Origin: Bacteroidota bacterium
GTDB taxonomy: Bacteria > Bacteroidota > Ignavibacteria > Kryptoniales > JAKASW01
Direction of reading: 5' to 3'
Assembly (NCBI GenBank): GCA_023480735.1
Contig: JAMCXB010000026.1
Coordinates: 1 to 62,133 of the forward strand
DNA length: 62,133 nucleotides
Part shown: piece after piece, positions 28,242 to 38,065 of the stretch
Layout of the letters: the number at the start of each line of letters is the position of its first letter
Position numbering within the stretch: position 1 is the first letter of the stretch
Notes under the pieces: generated by a model
What the model was told of the DNA's origin: nothing
Database searches by the model: none
What the model saw: the letters and a program-made list of their open reading frames with translations, nothing else
Made by a program: the position numbers and the translations under genes

Positions 28242-28832
28242 ATGATGGAAAATTTCAACTCCCTACGATTGTTCGGTGCCAAAACGATCCTTCGCTCGGT
28301 CGACTTAGACGACGCCGGCAGATTGTTCTCTATAATCGAGAATTCCCGTGAGCATCTTCAAAGGTGGCTTCCCTGGATAGACTTCGTGCACTCTGTCGAA
28401 GATGAAAGACATATTGTGGAACAATGGATCTACGACATGCAGATGAAAACGGCGATACATCTCTGCATTACCTTTGAAGACAACGTGGTCGGTTTCATCA
28501 GTACGCACCAAATCGACTGGATTAATCAAAGGACCAGCGTCGGCTATTGGGTCGCGCAGTCGAGCATCAAGATGAACTTCGCGACCGAAGCGACGGCTGT
28601 GCTTCTGAATCATCTCTTCGAGAACCTGAAACTTCACAGAGTATTTATTCAGGCTGCCACGGAAAACGCCGCCAGCAACAGAGTCATAAAGAAGCTCGGA
28701 TTCAAATGGGAAGGTATCCTCAGAGAAAACGAACGGATCAGGGATCGCTATCTGGATCATAACATCTACGGAATGACCCATGGCGACTTCATAAGCCTGA
28801 AAGACATCTTCTCACCTTATCTCAGGAAGTAG
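28242..28832 (+). CDS. GNAT acetyltransferase, RimJ/RimL-like
   Basis: This 196-residue N-acetyltransferase has the ribosomal-protein-acetyltransferase layout. It begins LRLFGAKTILRSVDLDDAGRL, then shows SVGYWV, FATEATAVLLNHLFENLKLH, RVFIQAATENAASNRVIKKL and GFKWEGILRENERI. The typical L-x-R-x-h...D and N-x-x-S-x-x-h-h-x-K-h-G-F motifs are present. The substrate is unknown; relatives acetylate proteins, dipeptides or antibiotics. The gene starts with two adjacent ATG codons and no strong ribosome-binding site is visible. It converges with fadE. Confidence 0.88.
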   Translation: MMENFNSLRLFGAKTILRSVDLDDAGRLFSIIENSREHLQRWLPWIDFVHSVEDERHIVEQWIYDMQMKTAIHLCITFEDNVVGFISTHQIDWINQRTSVGYWVAQSSIKMNFATEATAVLLNHLFENLKLHRVFIQAATENAASNRVIKKLGFKWEGILRENERIRDRYLDHNIYGMTHGDFISLKDIFSPYLRK

Positions 28833-28885
28833 CCCTTCCAGCGTGTTACGGGGACTCAACTCTCCGGGTTCGAAAATCAGCGAGG

Positions 28886-30679
28886 CTACAGGGCGTACTT
28901 GTCATCTTCCGCCAATTTGTCAGCGATGGCTCTCCTGATATATGCTGAATTGATCGGCGTGTACTTGAGAAGACGCCGCACGGCAGTCAGGTACGTTCGG
29001 AGCGTGTCGCCTTCCGCGATCACAGCCAGAGCAGCCTTTGCGTGGCTTTCGACGCGCTCAATTGCCTCATATACAAACGCGCGCGCAAGGTCCGCGAAAA
29101 AGGCCGTGTTGCTCCCACCGTTGTGGTCCATTTTTCGGACACGCAGAAGTACGCTTTCCATGGCGTAAGCCTCCATCGCGATGTCGCTGATGTGCCATAT
29201 TACCTCCTGCTCGTGCTCCAGCTTGTCCATATACTTCTGAAAAGCCGCGCCTGAAACCAGGAGACCGATTTTCTTCGCATTAGCGGCAAGATTCATCTCG
29301 TCCGCAAGCAATCCTTCGAAGGTTGACTCGCCGGCAGAGAAAGAGATTACTTCCTCCATTAGCTTCTGCGCGGCGGCCATAAGCGGAAGTTCTCCCTTCA
29401 TGGCACGGCGGATCAGCATTGATGGAATGAGCAGCCGGTTAATCTCGTTCGTCCCTTCGAAAATCCTGTTGATGCGGGAGTCGCGATACGGCCGGGCAAC
29501 GGGATATTCTTCGGTGAAACCATATCCACCGAAAATCTGTACTCCCTCGTCTACCACATAGTCGAGAATCTCGGAAGCGTAGACTTTTATTATGCTGCAC
29601 TCGACGGCATACTCTTCTATTCCCTTTAGAGTCAGCACAGAAGACTCAGGGCTCTTCTTATCCACGTTTTGCAGAATCGAATCTATGAGGCCTGCAGTTC
29701 TGTAGACCATTGTCTCGCCGACAAACGCTCTTATCGCCATTTCGCCGAGCTTGTGCTTAATCATTCCAAAGGAAATGATCGGGACCTGGAATTGTTTTCG
29801 TGTTTTGGCGTACTTCACCGACTCAGAGATCACTGCCTTAGCTCCTCCGATCACGCTAGCTCCCAGTTTGAATCTTCCAACATTAAGTATATTCAGCGCT
29901 ACCCTGTGTCCTTTGCCTATTTCCCCGACGACGTTCTCGGAGGGCACCTCCACGTTGTCAAGATTCAATGCGCGGGTCGAGGAGCCTTTAATCCCCATCT
30001 TCTTTTCTTCCTTGCCGAGAGATATCCCCTTGAAATCCTTCTCAAGTATGAACGAAGTAAACTTGTCACCCCCCACCTGGGCAAAGGTTATGTACACGTC
30101 CGCAAACCCGGCATTGGAAAGCCACATTTTTGTCCCGTTAAGGGTATAATGCTTCCCGTCCGGCGAAGGGGTTGCTACGGTTTTTGCGGAAAGTGCGTCG
30201 CTCCCCGAACCGGGCTCAGAAAGGGAATATGAGGAGATCAATTCCGCCGTTGCAAATTTCGGAAGGTACTTCTTTTTCTGTTCTTCTGTCCCGAAGTACA
30301 CGATTGGAAGCGTCCCGATGCCCGTGTGTGCGCCATGGCTTACCGCGAATGCTCCCGCCTTCCCGAGGTTTTCAGCAACGAGCATCGAACTTGTTTTGTC
30401 GAGCCCAAGCCCGCCGTATTCTTCCGGGATATCGATTGAAAGAAGCCCTATCTCGCCCGCTTTCCTGAGGAGTTTCACGGAAAGTTCGTAGTTCAATTCT
30501 TCAATCTTGTCGACATTCGGCATAACCTCGTGGTCGACGAAATCTCTAGTGGTGTCCGCTATCATCTTATGCTGCTCATTGAAATCCTCGGGAGTGAAGA
30601 CTTCTTCGGGTTTCGTTTCCTCAATAAGGAAGCTTCCGCCCTTCTTGTAACTCATTACTTGTTTCTGGATCGTTTCCAT
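28886..30679 (-). CDS. fadE: Acyl-CoA dehydrogenase
   Basis: This 597-residue flavoprotein catalyses the first oxidation step of fatty-acid degradation. The length matches the Bacillus FadE (YusJ) type, with a roughly 200-residue C-terminal extension beyond the classic 380-residue fold. It shows YSLSEPGSGSDALSAKT (FAD/substrate loop), KMWLSNAGFADVYITFAQ, and IFEGTNEINR with the glutamate expected to be the catalytic base. It is the last gene of a four-gene unit after thiolase (10-base gap). The gene order fadN-fadA-fadE is the same as in Bacillus. Confidence 0.94.
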   Translation of the reverse strand: METIQKQVMSYKKGGSFLIEETKPEEVFTPEDFNEQHKMIADTTRDFVDHEVMPNVDKIEELNYELSVKLLRKAGEIGLLSIDIPEEYGGLGLDKTSSMLVAENLGKAGAFAVSHGAHTGIGTLPIVYFGTEEQKKKYLPKFATAELISSYSLSEPGSGSDALSAKTVATPSPDGKHYTLNGTKMWLSNAGFADVYITFAQVGGDKFTSFILEKDFKGISLGKEEKKMGIKGSSTRALNLDNVEVPSENVVGEIGKGHRVALNILNVGRFKLGASVIGGAKAVISESVKYAKTRKQFQVPIISFGMIKHKLGEMAIRAFVGETMVYRTAGLIDSILQNVDKKSPESSVLTLKGIEEYAVECSIIKVYASEILDYVVDEGVQIFGGYGFTEEYPVARPYRDSRINRIFEGTNEINRLLIPSMLIRRAMKGELPLMAAAQKLMEEVISFSAGESTFEGLLADEMNLAANAKKIGLLVSGAAFQKYMDKLEHEQEVIWHISDIAMEAYAMESVLLRVRKMDHNGGSNTAFFADLARAFVYEAIERVESHAKAALAVIAEGDTLRTYLTAVRRLLKYTPINSAYIRRAIADKLAEDDKYAL

Positions 30680-30689
30680 GTCACGCTCC

Positions 30690-31868
30690 TCAGATTAGAT
30701 TTTCGAAAATTCCCGCGGCTCCCATCCCGCCGCCGATGCACATTGTCACCATGCCATACCGGGCGTTTCGCCGCTTCATTTCATGCAGAAGCGTCGCCGT
30801 AAGTTTGGCCCCTGTGCAACCCAACGGATGCCCGAGTGCAATGGCACCGCCGTTGACGTTGACTCTATTCTCGTCCATGCCAAGTTCACGGATCACTGCA
30901 ACTGCCTGCGAAGCAAAAGCCTCGTTAAGTTCTATCAGGTCTATGTCATCCAACTTAAGCCCGGCATACTTGAGTGCTTTTGGGACTGCCTTGATCGGTC
31001 CTATCCCCATTATCTCCGGAGGTACTCCAGCGACCGCAAAGGAGATGAACCTGGCCATCGGTTTAAGTCCCAACTCTTTGGCTCTCTCTGCGCTCATGAC
31101 GACAGAAGCCGCCGCACCATCACTTACCTGCGATGAGTTACCCGCCGTAACCGTGCCTCCCTGCATGAATACCGGCTTCAGCTGCGACAGCCTTTCAAGA
31201 CTGGTGTCTTCACGCGGCCCTTCGTCGACATCGAACACGCTCTCTTCAACGGCATTCTTGCCCCCCTTGCAAACCTTCCTCTTGATGTTCAACGGGACAA
31301 TTTCATCCGCAGATTTCCCTGCCTTGATGGCCGCGACGGCCTTCTGATGACTTCGAAGTGAAAATACGTCCTGATCCTGCCGCGATATTTTGTACTGTGC
31401 CGCGACACGCTCGGCGGTGATTCCCATGTTAAGGTACGCTTCCGGGTTGGAATCGACGAGACTGGGATTTGGAACAATTTTAAAGCCACCCATGGGCACG
31501 AGGCTCATCGTCTCCGTACCGCCGGCAATTATTATGTCGGCAAACCCGGCCATGATCCTCTCGGATGCCATCGCAATCGTTTGGAGCCCCGATGAACAGA
31601 ACCTGTTGATAGTCGCTGCCGGAACCGATACCGGCATGCCCGCACGAAGCGCGGCGATCCTTGCGACATTCATCCCCTGCTCCGCTTCAGGCATCGCACA
31701 GCCAATGAGTATGTCGTCGATGGCTTCCGGGTCAAGCCTAGGCGTTTGCTTAACGGCCGATTTGATCACCTCGGACGCCATTTCGTCGGGACGGACGTCG
31801 CGAAGCGCCCCTTTCTTTGCTTTCCCTACTGCCGTTCTTATCGATGTTACAATTACTGCGTCGTGCAT
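30690..31868 (-). CDS. fadA: Acetyl-CoA C-acyltransferase (thiolase)
   Basis: This 392-residue enzyme cleaves 3-ketoacyl-CoA with CoA in beta-oxidation. The catalytic residues can be located: C91 in [13 protein letters not shown]347 in [15 protein letters not shown] and C377 in [11 protein letters not shown]. Full length and undamaged. It lies 20 bases after fadN and 10 bases before fadE, so it is co-transcribed with them. Confidence 0.96.
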   Translation of the reverse strand: MHDAVIVTSIRTAVGKAKKGALRDVRPDEMASEVIKSAVKQTPRLDPEAIDDILIGCAMPEAEQGMNVARIAALRAGMPVSVPAATINRFCSSGLQTIAMASERIMAGFADIIIAGGTETMSLVPMGGFKIVPNPSLVDSNPEAYLNMGITAERVAAQYKISRQDQDVFSLRSHQKAVAAIKAGKSADEIVPLNIKRKVCKGGKNAVEESVFDVDEGPREDTSLERLSQLKPVFMQGGTVTAGNSSQVSDGAAASVVMSAERAKELGLKPMARFISFAVAGVPPEIMGIGPIKAVPKALKYAGLKLDDIDLIELNEAFASQAVAVIRELGMDENRVNVNGGAIALGHPLGCTGAKLTATLLHEMKRRNARYGMVTMCIGGGMGAAGIFENLI

Positions 31869-31888
31869 TTTTCAAATCTCCTGGATTC

Positions 31889-34294
31889 TCAATTTCTCAG
31901 CGCTTTATTATTCTTCAGCATATACTGTATTCGCTCTTGAGTCTTCCTCTCGCCGCAGAGGCTCAAGAAAGCCTCCCGCTCAAGGTCAAGGATGTATTCC
32001 TCATCGACCTCCTGCTGTGAAGTGAAGTCTCCGCCTGTGAGCACGTAAGCCAGCTTCTTACCGATGTGGAATTCGTAGTCGGTAATCTGCTTGCCTTCTT
32101 TCCAGAGGTAGAGTCCGAGTGTCAGGGCCGACAACACGGGCTGACCCAGTGCGACAATTTTCTGTTTCTCCGGTGAGCGGTAACCTTCCTGGACCATCGC
32201 CAGTGCCGTGGCCTTGGCGTCGTGAATCAGAAATTTCTCATTCATTGATACGCCGTCTGTCGCGCGGAGATATCCGAACTTCTTTGCTTCATCCGCGCTG
32301 GTTGCGACCTTAGCCGTACCAATGGTCTCCAGTACTTCTCGTACGTACGGCATCAAATCAATATCCGGCACCCTCGGAGCGCGCGACAAACTTCGGATAA
32401 GCATTTCCTTCGTACCGCCGCCGGCAGGAATTACTCCGACTCCGACTTCCACCAGCCCGATGTACGTCTCGGCAGACGCCCTGACCCTAGGTGCGTGAAG
32501 GGTCATCTCACACCCCCCTCCGAGGGTCATGTTGAAGGGCGCGGCCACGACGGGTTTGGGCGCATACTTGATTCTCATATCGATTGCCTGAAACGTTCTT
32601 ACCGCACGATCGAGCTCATCGAAATCACCCTCCTGTGCAAGCATCAGAATCAGCATGAGATTCGCCCCAGCAGAGAAAAGCCTTCCCTGGTTTGCGATGA
32701 TGAGCGCATCGTAATCGGCCTCGAGCTTCTTCAACCCGAAATCGACGACCTGCAAAATGTCCTCCCCAATCGCATTCATCTTCGAATGGAACTCGACACA
32801 TGCCACCGAATCTCCGAGGTCGATCAGGGAAGCGCCTGCGTTTGCCTTGACAACCTTGCTCTTCTTGGCCTCTGCCTTGAGGTTGACAAGCTTCTTCGGA
32901 ACCGGGACCTCCCTGTAATTCTTAGTAGTGAAATCATAATACAGTTGAGAACCGTTCTCTTCTTTGTAAAAAGTCTTTGCGCCGGCTTCAATCATGTCCA
33001 GAATCTTCTGAGGTATTTGCCTCCCCCCCGATTTCATTTTCTCAACGGATTTCTCCAGCCCGATTGCATCCCATGTCTCGAACGGACCCAGCTCCCAGCC
33101 GAATCCCCACTTCATGGCGTTATCGATACTCATTATGTCTTCTGCGATCTCGGGTATCCTGTTCGCGCTGTATATTAATACAGCTGCCGTTGTGTCCCAG
33201 AAGAACTCCCCGGCCCTGTCCTTCGCGTAAGCCAGGGCTCTGACCCTTTCAGCGACATCATCGATGTTCTTCCCCATGTCGATGGAAGGAAACGCGGCTT
33301 TGCTCCTCTGGCGGTGTTCCATGGTTCTGTAGTCCAGCGTCAGTATCTCACTCTCACCCTTCTCATTCTTCACGCGTTTGTAGAAACCGCTCCTTGTTTT
33401 TTCTCCCAGCCAGTTTTTCTTCTGCATTTCAATTATAAACTCAGGCACCTTGAAATAATCGCGCATCTCGTCTTCCGGCGCCGCTTCATACAGGTTATCC
33501 GCGACGTGGATGAGTGTGTCGAGCCCGACGATGTCGCCCGTCCGGAATGTGGCGCTCCTCGGCCTTCCCGAAGCCGGGCCGGTAATCGTGTCAACCTCTT
33601 CAATCGTGTAATCCCTTTCGACCATCTTGTGAATCACATACATCATTGCGGCCACGCCGATACGGTTGCCGATAAAGTTTGGCGTATCCTTGCAGAGGAC
33701 CGTGCCCTTGCCCAGCATTTCCTCGGCAAACCCGCGCATGAAGGATACGACGTCGGGCAATGTTTCAGCCGTCGGAATAAGCTCCAGCAGATATAGGTAG
33801 CGCGGCGGATTGAAGAAATGAGTCCCAAGGAAATGCCTCCTGAAGTCATCGGAAAGTCCCTCGGATATTTGAGAGATTGGAATGCCGCTTGTGTTGGAGC
33901 TTACGATATTGCCGGGTTTCCTCAAAGCGTCCACTCTTTTCATTAGCTCCCTTTTGGGCGCAAGACTCTCCACTACCACCTCGATAATCCAGTCTGCATC
34001 CGAGATCTTGTTAAGATCATCCTCAAGATTGCCGACAGTAATGTATGAGGCTCTTTCTGCTGTGAAGAAAGGAGCGGGCTTAATCTCGAGAGCGCGTTTC
34101 AACCCCGCACTTGCATAACGGTTCCGCACCTCCCTGTCCTTGGTTGTAAGGCCCTTTTTTTTCTCCGCATCGTCCATCTCTTTGGGAACAATGTCGAGGA
34201 GATAGGATCTGATCCCCGCATTCGCAAGGTGTGCTGCTATCTGCGCCCCCATAACGCCGGCACCAAGCACGGCCGCCTTTTTGATATGATTCAT
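31889..34294 (-). CDS. fadN: 3-hydroxyacyl-CoA dehydrogenase / enoyl-CoA hydratase
   Basis: This 801-residue bifunctional beta-oxidation enzyme has the dehydrogenase first, unlike E. coli FadB. The NAD fold begins AAVLGAGVMGAQIAAHLA. The segment FNPPRYLYLLELIP and GFYKRV belong to the 3HCDH domains (about residues 1-400). The crotonase domain is near residues 490-700 with GGGCEMTLHAPRVRA and YIGLVEVGVGVIPAGGG, carrying the two glutamates expected for hydratase activity. It lies 16 bases after the acyl-CoA synthetase gene. It matches FadN (YusL) of Bacillus in domain order and size. Confidence 0.94.
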   Translation of the reverse strand: MNHIKKAAVLGAGVMGAQIAAHLANAGIRSYLLDIVPKEMDDAEKKKGLTTKDREVRNRYASAGLKRALEIKPAPFFTAERASYITVGNLEDDLNKISDADWIIEVVVESLAPKRELMKRVDALRKPGNIVSSNTSGIPISQISEGLSDDFRRHFLGTHFFNPPRYLYLLELIPTAETLPDVVSFMRGFAEEMLGKGTVLCKDTPNFIGNRIGVAAMMYVIHKMVERDYTIEEVDTITGPASGRPRSATFRTGDIVGLDTLIHVADNLYEAAPEDEMRDYFKVPEFIIEMQKKNWLGEKTRSGFYKRVKNEKGESEILTLDYRTMEHRQRSKAAFPSIDMGKNIDDVAERVRALAYAKDRAGEFFWDTTAAVLIYSANRIPEIAEDIMSIDNAMKWGFGWELGPFETWDAIGLEKSVEKMKSGGRQIPQKILDMIEAGAKTFYKEENGSQLYYDFTTKNYREVPVPKKLVNLKAEAKKSKVVKANAGASLIDLGDSVACVEFHSKMNAIGEDILQVVDFGLKKLEADYDALIIANQGRLFSAGANLMLILMLAQEGDFDELDRAVRTFQAIDMRIKYAPKPVVAAPFNMTLGGGCEMTLHAPRVRASAETYIGLVEVGVGVIPAGGGTKEMLIRSLSRAPRVPDIDLMPYVREVLETIGTAKVATSADEAKKFGYLRATDGVSMNEKFLIHDAKATALAMVQEGYRSPEKQKIVALGQPVLSALTLGLYLWKEGKQITDYEFHIGKKLAYVLTGGDFTSQQEVDEEYILDLEREAFLSLCGERKTQERIQYMLKNNKALRN

Positions 34295-34310
34295 TGCTTT
34301 CTCCGAATTT

Positions 34311-36086
34311 TCACTCTTTGTAAAAACCCTCTATTAATTCTCTGTAACGGTTCTCTACGTTCCGCCGTTTCATCTTAAGCGTTGGAGTCAGGTAATCGGC
34401 TTCGATCGTGAGTTCGCCGTCAAGCACGGCAAATTTCTTTATTGTCTCCCAGTGTGATAGATGCTTATTCGTTTCGTCGACGACTTGCTGAAAAAGGTCC
34501 TTCAACTTTTGATTCTCCAGAAGCTCACGATTCGAGCTGTAAATTATCTGGTTCTTCTCCGCATAACTCTTTAACGCGTCCCAATTGGGAAAGATCAACG
34601 CTGAAGCAAACTTCCGCTGATCGCCTATGACAATCGCCTTGTCAATATACAGACTCTTTGACAGAAACATCTCTATTTCCTGCGGAGCTATGAATTTTCC
34701 ACCGCTGGTCTTAAGCAAATCCTTCTTCCGATCCGTCACAAACAAGAATCCGTCTTTATCTACATAACCTATGTCCCCTGTCCGAAGCCAGCAGGTGTAA
34801 TAGGATGCTGCAGTCGCATCCGGATTCTTGTAATAGCCCAACATAACATTCGGACCGTCGACCAGTATCTCTCCGTCGCCTGCAATCTTAACTGAAACAT
34901 TAGGTATGAGCGGGCCTACCGATCCTATCCTGTTTCTATCCATCCTGTTCACCGAGATAACCGGGGACGTTTCCGTCAGGCCGTATCCCTGCAGGACAGT
35001 CATCCCGGCCGCACAGAAAATCCTCGCCAGGTCGGGACGAAGAGCGGCTCCGCCGCTTATTATAAACCTTATCCTGCCACCGAAAGCCTTCCTCAGATTT
35101 TTGTAAACCAGCTCGCTGGCAAACACCCTCTTCAGCTTGTAGCCGATCGGCATTCTCTTTTCGGCATTGTACTGTAGTGCAAGCGAAATCGCCCACTTGA
35201 ACACGCCGCGTTTGTACCACGGAAGCTTCTCAACGACGTTCTGCGCCTTCTCAAATGCCTTCTCCAGCATCCGGGGAACTGTCGTCATTATATTTGGCCG
35301 CACCTCGAGTAAGTTCTCGGGAAGTGCCTCGATCGATTCCGCATAAAAAATCTGAACGCCGGTAAGGATATATAAATACAGGATCATGCGTTCGAAGACA
35401 TGCGACGGAGGGAGGTAACTAAGCGCAACGTCTTGGGCACCGTGGAATACGAAAAGAGATGCACAATCCACGGCATTGGAGACAAGATTCATGTGTGACA
35501 GCATGACCCCCTTCGGCTCGCCTGTCGTTCCGCTTGTGTATATTACCGTGGCAAGATCATCTTCCTTTACAGCCCCCTTCAGTTTCTCAAATTCCCCGGG
35601 GTTCTTTGCGTCGGCTTCTTTCCCCATTTCCAACAGCTCGCTCCAGGTGATTGTCTCCGGAGTAAATTTTTCGCCGGAGATACTCACGAGGAACTTACAG
35701 TGGGAATGTGCCAGCGCATCCCTGGCACGGTCGTAAAGCGCACGCGAGCCTACCAGGATCCCCTTGGATTCTGAATCGTCGAGAATGAATTCAATCTGCG
35801 GAATAGCCTGTGTGACGTAAATCGGAATGTCGACGGCGCCGCAATGAACGATGCCAAGATCTGCAATGGTCCAGTACGCGGTGCTTTCGGCATACAATGC
35901 GACATGGTCGCCTGGCTTGATACCTAAGGAGCGCAACCCGAGGGCTACCTTCTTTACCGAATCGAGTACCTCATCGGATGAGAATGATTCCCATCTCCCC
36001 CCTTTCTTTGAGTTCAGCATTTTTGGATTGTGGTAGGTTTCAACCGATTTTCCCAGCAGCTCACAGAGCGTTCGTGGTGCATCCAT
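34311..36086 (-). CDS. Long-chain acyl-CoA synthetase (AMP-forming)
   Basis: This enzyme activates fatty acids to acyl-CoA through an acyl-adenylate. I place the start at the ATG at 36086 (MDAPRTLCELLG; about 591 residues), preceded by GGGGG eight bases upstream. The frame stays open to 36221, but the extra 45 residues have no family character. Visible motifs are TVIYTSGTTGEPKGVMLSH (phosphate loop), GYGLTETSP, and TGDIGYVDKDGFLFVTDRKK with the hinge and catalytic lysine region. It feeds the fadN-fadA-fadE genes behind it. It is divergent from the DedA gene, and the 177-base spacer should carry the operon promoter. Confidence 0.93.
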   Translation of the reverse strand: MDAPRTLCELLGKSVETYHNPKMLNSKKGGRWESFSSDEVLDSVKKVALGLRSLGIKPGDHVALYAESTAYWTIADLGIVHCGAVDIPIYVTQAIPQIEFILDDSESKGILVGSRALYDRARDALAHSHCKFLVSISGEKFTPETITWSELLEMGKEADAKNPGEFEKLKGAVKEDDLATVIYTSGTTGEPKGVMLSHMNLVSNAVDCASLFVFHGAQDVALSYLPPSHVFERMILYLYILTGVQIFYAESIEALPENLLEVRPNIMTTVPRMLEKAFEKAQNVVEKLPWYKRGVFKWAISLALQYNAEKRMPIGYKLKRVFASELVYKNLRKAFGGRIRFIISGGAALRPDLARIFCAAGMTVLQGYGLTETSPVISVNRMDRNRIGSVGPLIPNVSVKIAGDGEILVDGPNVMLGYYKNPDATAASYYTCWLRTGDIGYVDKDGFLFVTDRKKDLLKTSGGKFIAPQEIEMFLSKSLYIDKAIVIGDQRKFASALIFPNWDALKSYAEKNQIIYSSNRELLENQKLKDLFQQVVDETNKHLSHWETIKKFAVLDGELTIEADYLTPTLKMKRRNVENRYRELIEGFYKE

Positions 36087-36263
36087 GACAACCCCCGATT
36101 TCTGGTTTACAAACCGTTGACTTCCAATTTTAAGTGAGCCGGATGCCAAATGCAACATCGTGTCACAGTCAATTGTGTGATGACGGAATCCGCGATCTGA
36201 TTCAGGCGACTGATTTGCCATTTGCTAAATCGACCCTTTTTGGTGTAAATTCAATGGGTTTTC

Positions 36264-36881
36264 ATGATAGAATTACTGGCTGATCAAATCGTTGCATGGA
36301 TCGGGATTTCTGGCTACGCTGGCATCGTCGTGCTGATGGCTCTGGAGAGCATGGTGGCTCCGATGCCGAGTGAAGCGGTAATGCCCTTCGCCGGTTTCCT
36401 GATATTTGAGGGCAGGTTTTCTTTCCATGGAGTGATCCTATTCAGCGTTATCGGAAGCATTGTCGGCTATGTCCTGTCGTATTACGCCGGATTGTACGGA
36501 GGAAGACCGTTCGTGATGCGTTTCGGAAAATACTTTCTGCTGGACATTGAAGATCTTCAAGTCACCGAAAGATTTTTCAATATGTACGGCGACAAGACGA
36601 TTTTCTTCAGCAGATTTATCCCGGTGGTCCGGCACCTGATTTCAATTCCTGCCGACACAGGTGAGATGAGAATCGGAAAGTTTGTTCTTTATACCGCGCT
36701 GGGCGCAGGATTGTGGAATTCATTTCTAGCCTATGCGGGATTCAGGTTGAGGAGTCACTGGGAGGAGATAAGACATTACAGTCAGACGATTGATATTATT
36801 GTCGTTGCAGTTTTGATACTAGGAGTCGCATATTTCGTGTACAGGCATCTCAAACGGTTGAGGAATAAGAGGTCGGTTTAA
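36264..36881 (+). CDS. DedA-family membrane protein
   Basis: This 205-residue integral membrane protein of the DedA/VTT superfamily is now linked to lipid flipping (undecaprenyl phosphate or phospholipid recycling). It shows E..hP.PsE in LESMVAPMPSEAVMPFAGF, the G.x.G...Y..G segment (GSIVGYVLSYYAGLYGG), and FFSRFIPVVRHLISIPAD. The last is the conserved F.RF.P..R....PAG motif. About five membrane segments are present. It is followed after 3 bases by the pseudouridine synthase gene. Confidence 0.92.
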   Translation: MIELLADQIVAWIGISGYAGIVVLMALESMVAPMPSEAVMPFAGFLIFEGRFSFHGVILFSVIGSIVGYVLSYYAGLYGGRPFVMRFGKYFLLDIEDLQVTERFFNMYGDKTIFFSRFIPVVRHLISIPADTGEMRIGKFVLYTALGAGLWNSFLAYAGFRLRSHWEEIRHYSQTIDIIVVAVLILGVAYFVYRHLKRLRNKRSV

Positions 36882-36884
36882 TTA

Positions 36885-37598
36885 ATGTCGGATGAAGCGA
36901 TATCTTTGGCGCGAGCCTTATCCAAGCTTGGGTATTGTTCACGTTCGCGCGCCGCGCTATATGTGAAAAGCGGAAGAGTGACGGTAAACGGAAGGGTCAT
37001 TAAGTCACCTGCCTGGCGTGTCGATACCGGCAAGGATTCGATCGAGGTCGACGAAAGGCGTCTTGTAAAACCGACTGCCGTCGTAATCATGCTTCACAAA
37101 CCGGCTGGATTCATTACAACTTCCAGCGACGATTTGTCAAGAAGGACCGTTTACGAACTGGTGCCGGGCGATCTTCACCTCTTTGCCGTGGGGAGACTCG
37201 ATCTCGATACTACGGGGCTTCTGCTATTCACAAACAGCGGCGAACTGCAGGATAGGATTACTTCGCCCGAAAAGGAAGTCGTCAAGACATACGTCGTTAC
37301 GGCGAACGGCAAGGTAACAAGCGATCATATCGATAAGCTTTTGAGAGGTGTGGAGATTCGGGAAGGGGTCGTCGCCAAGGCGGACGAATGCGAAATCATC
37401 GAATCTGAATTCTCTAGAACCCGCCTCAGAATAAGAATCCATGAGGGGAAGAACAGGCAGATCAGGAGAATGTTTGACGCATTGGGAAAATCGGTGATCA
37501 CGCTTCACAGATCCGCTATCGGGAAGCTGGAGCTCGACTTGCCGGAAGGCGGCTGGAGAAAATTGTGCGATGAGGAAGTTGAAGCGATATTCAGATAA
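36885..37598 (+). CDS. rRNA pseudouridine synthase, RsuA/RluB family
   Basis: This 237-residue enzyme isomerises uridine in ribosomal RNA. An S4 RNA-binding domain (about residues 5-50, ISLARALSKLGYCSRSRAAL) precedes the catalytic domain. The catalytic aspartate is in GRLDLDTTGLLLFTN, and KNRQIRRMFDALG is conserved. It cannot be assigned to RsuA, RluB, RluE or RluF by eye. The stop codon shares its last base with the Nudix start (TAATG). Confidence 0.93.
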   Translation: MSDEAISLARALSKLGYCSRSRAALYVKSGRVTVNGRVIKSPAWRVDTGKDSIEVDERRLVKPTAVVIMLHKPAGFITTSSDDLSRRTVYELVPGDLHLFAVGRLDLDTTGLLLFTNSGELQDRITSPEKEVVKTYVVTANGKVTSDHIDKLLRGVEIREGVVAKADECEIIESEFSRTRLRIRIHEGKNRQIRRMFDALGKSVITLHRSAIGKLELDLPEGGWRKLCDEEVEAIFR

Positions 37599-38062
37599 TG
37601 CCTGAGATAAATTTCAAGATAGTCGAAGTCGTCGTGTTCAGAAAAAGCAGCCCGCCGGAATTCCTGGTTTTGCAGCGCTCCGACCGCGACCAAATTTATC
37701 CGGGCCTTTGGCAAATCGTCAGCGGAGGTATCGAACAAGGTGAAAAGGCATATGAAGCGGCACTGCGCGAGATTGAGGAAGAAATCGGAATGCCGCCCAC
37801 AAGGATCTTCAACACACCGCTTACGAACACATTCTATTTTCATACAAACGATTCCGTGAACGTAAGCCCGGTCTTCGCCGCGGAAGTGGGGCCCGCCGCC
37901 GTAGTCAGATTATCGCCGGAGCACAAGCAATTCAGATGGCTCAAGAAAGAAGAAGCGATGCTGCTCCTGGTGTGGCCCGGCCAGAAGAAGGCCGTCGAGA
38001 CTGTATGTGATTTTATTATACACGAGAATCCGGCACGCGGATTCATGGAGATACCTTTCTAG
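37598..38062 (+). CDS. Nudix hydrolase
   Basis: This 154-residue pyrophosphohydrolase has a complete Nudix box: GGIEQGEKAYEAALREIEEE followed by IG. Before it, EFLVLQRSDRDQIYPGLWQI is the usual substrate-side strand. The size and the GLWQxhSGGIE..E pattern resemble dihydroneopterin-triphosphate or dATP pyrophosphohydrolases, but the substrate is not decided. It is translationally coupled to the pseudouridine synthase and convergent with mazG, with only three bases between their stops. Confidence 0.9.
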   Translation: MPEINFKIVEVVVFRKSSPPEFLVLQRSDRDQIYPGLWQIVSGGIEQGEKAYEAALREIEEEIGMPPTRIFNTPLTNTFYFHTNDSVNVSPVFAAEVGPAAVVRLSPEHKQFRWLKKEEAMLLLVWPGQKKAVETVCDFIIHENPARGFMEIPF

Positions 38063-38065
38063 AGC

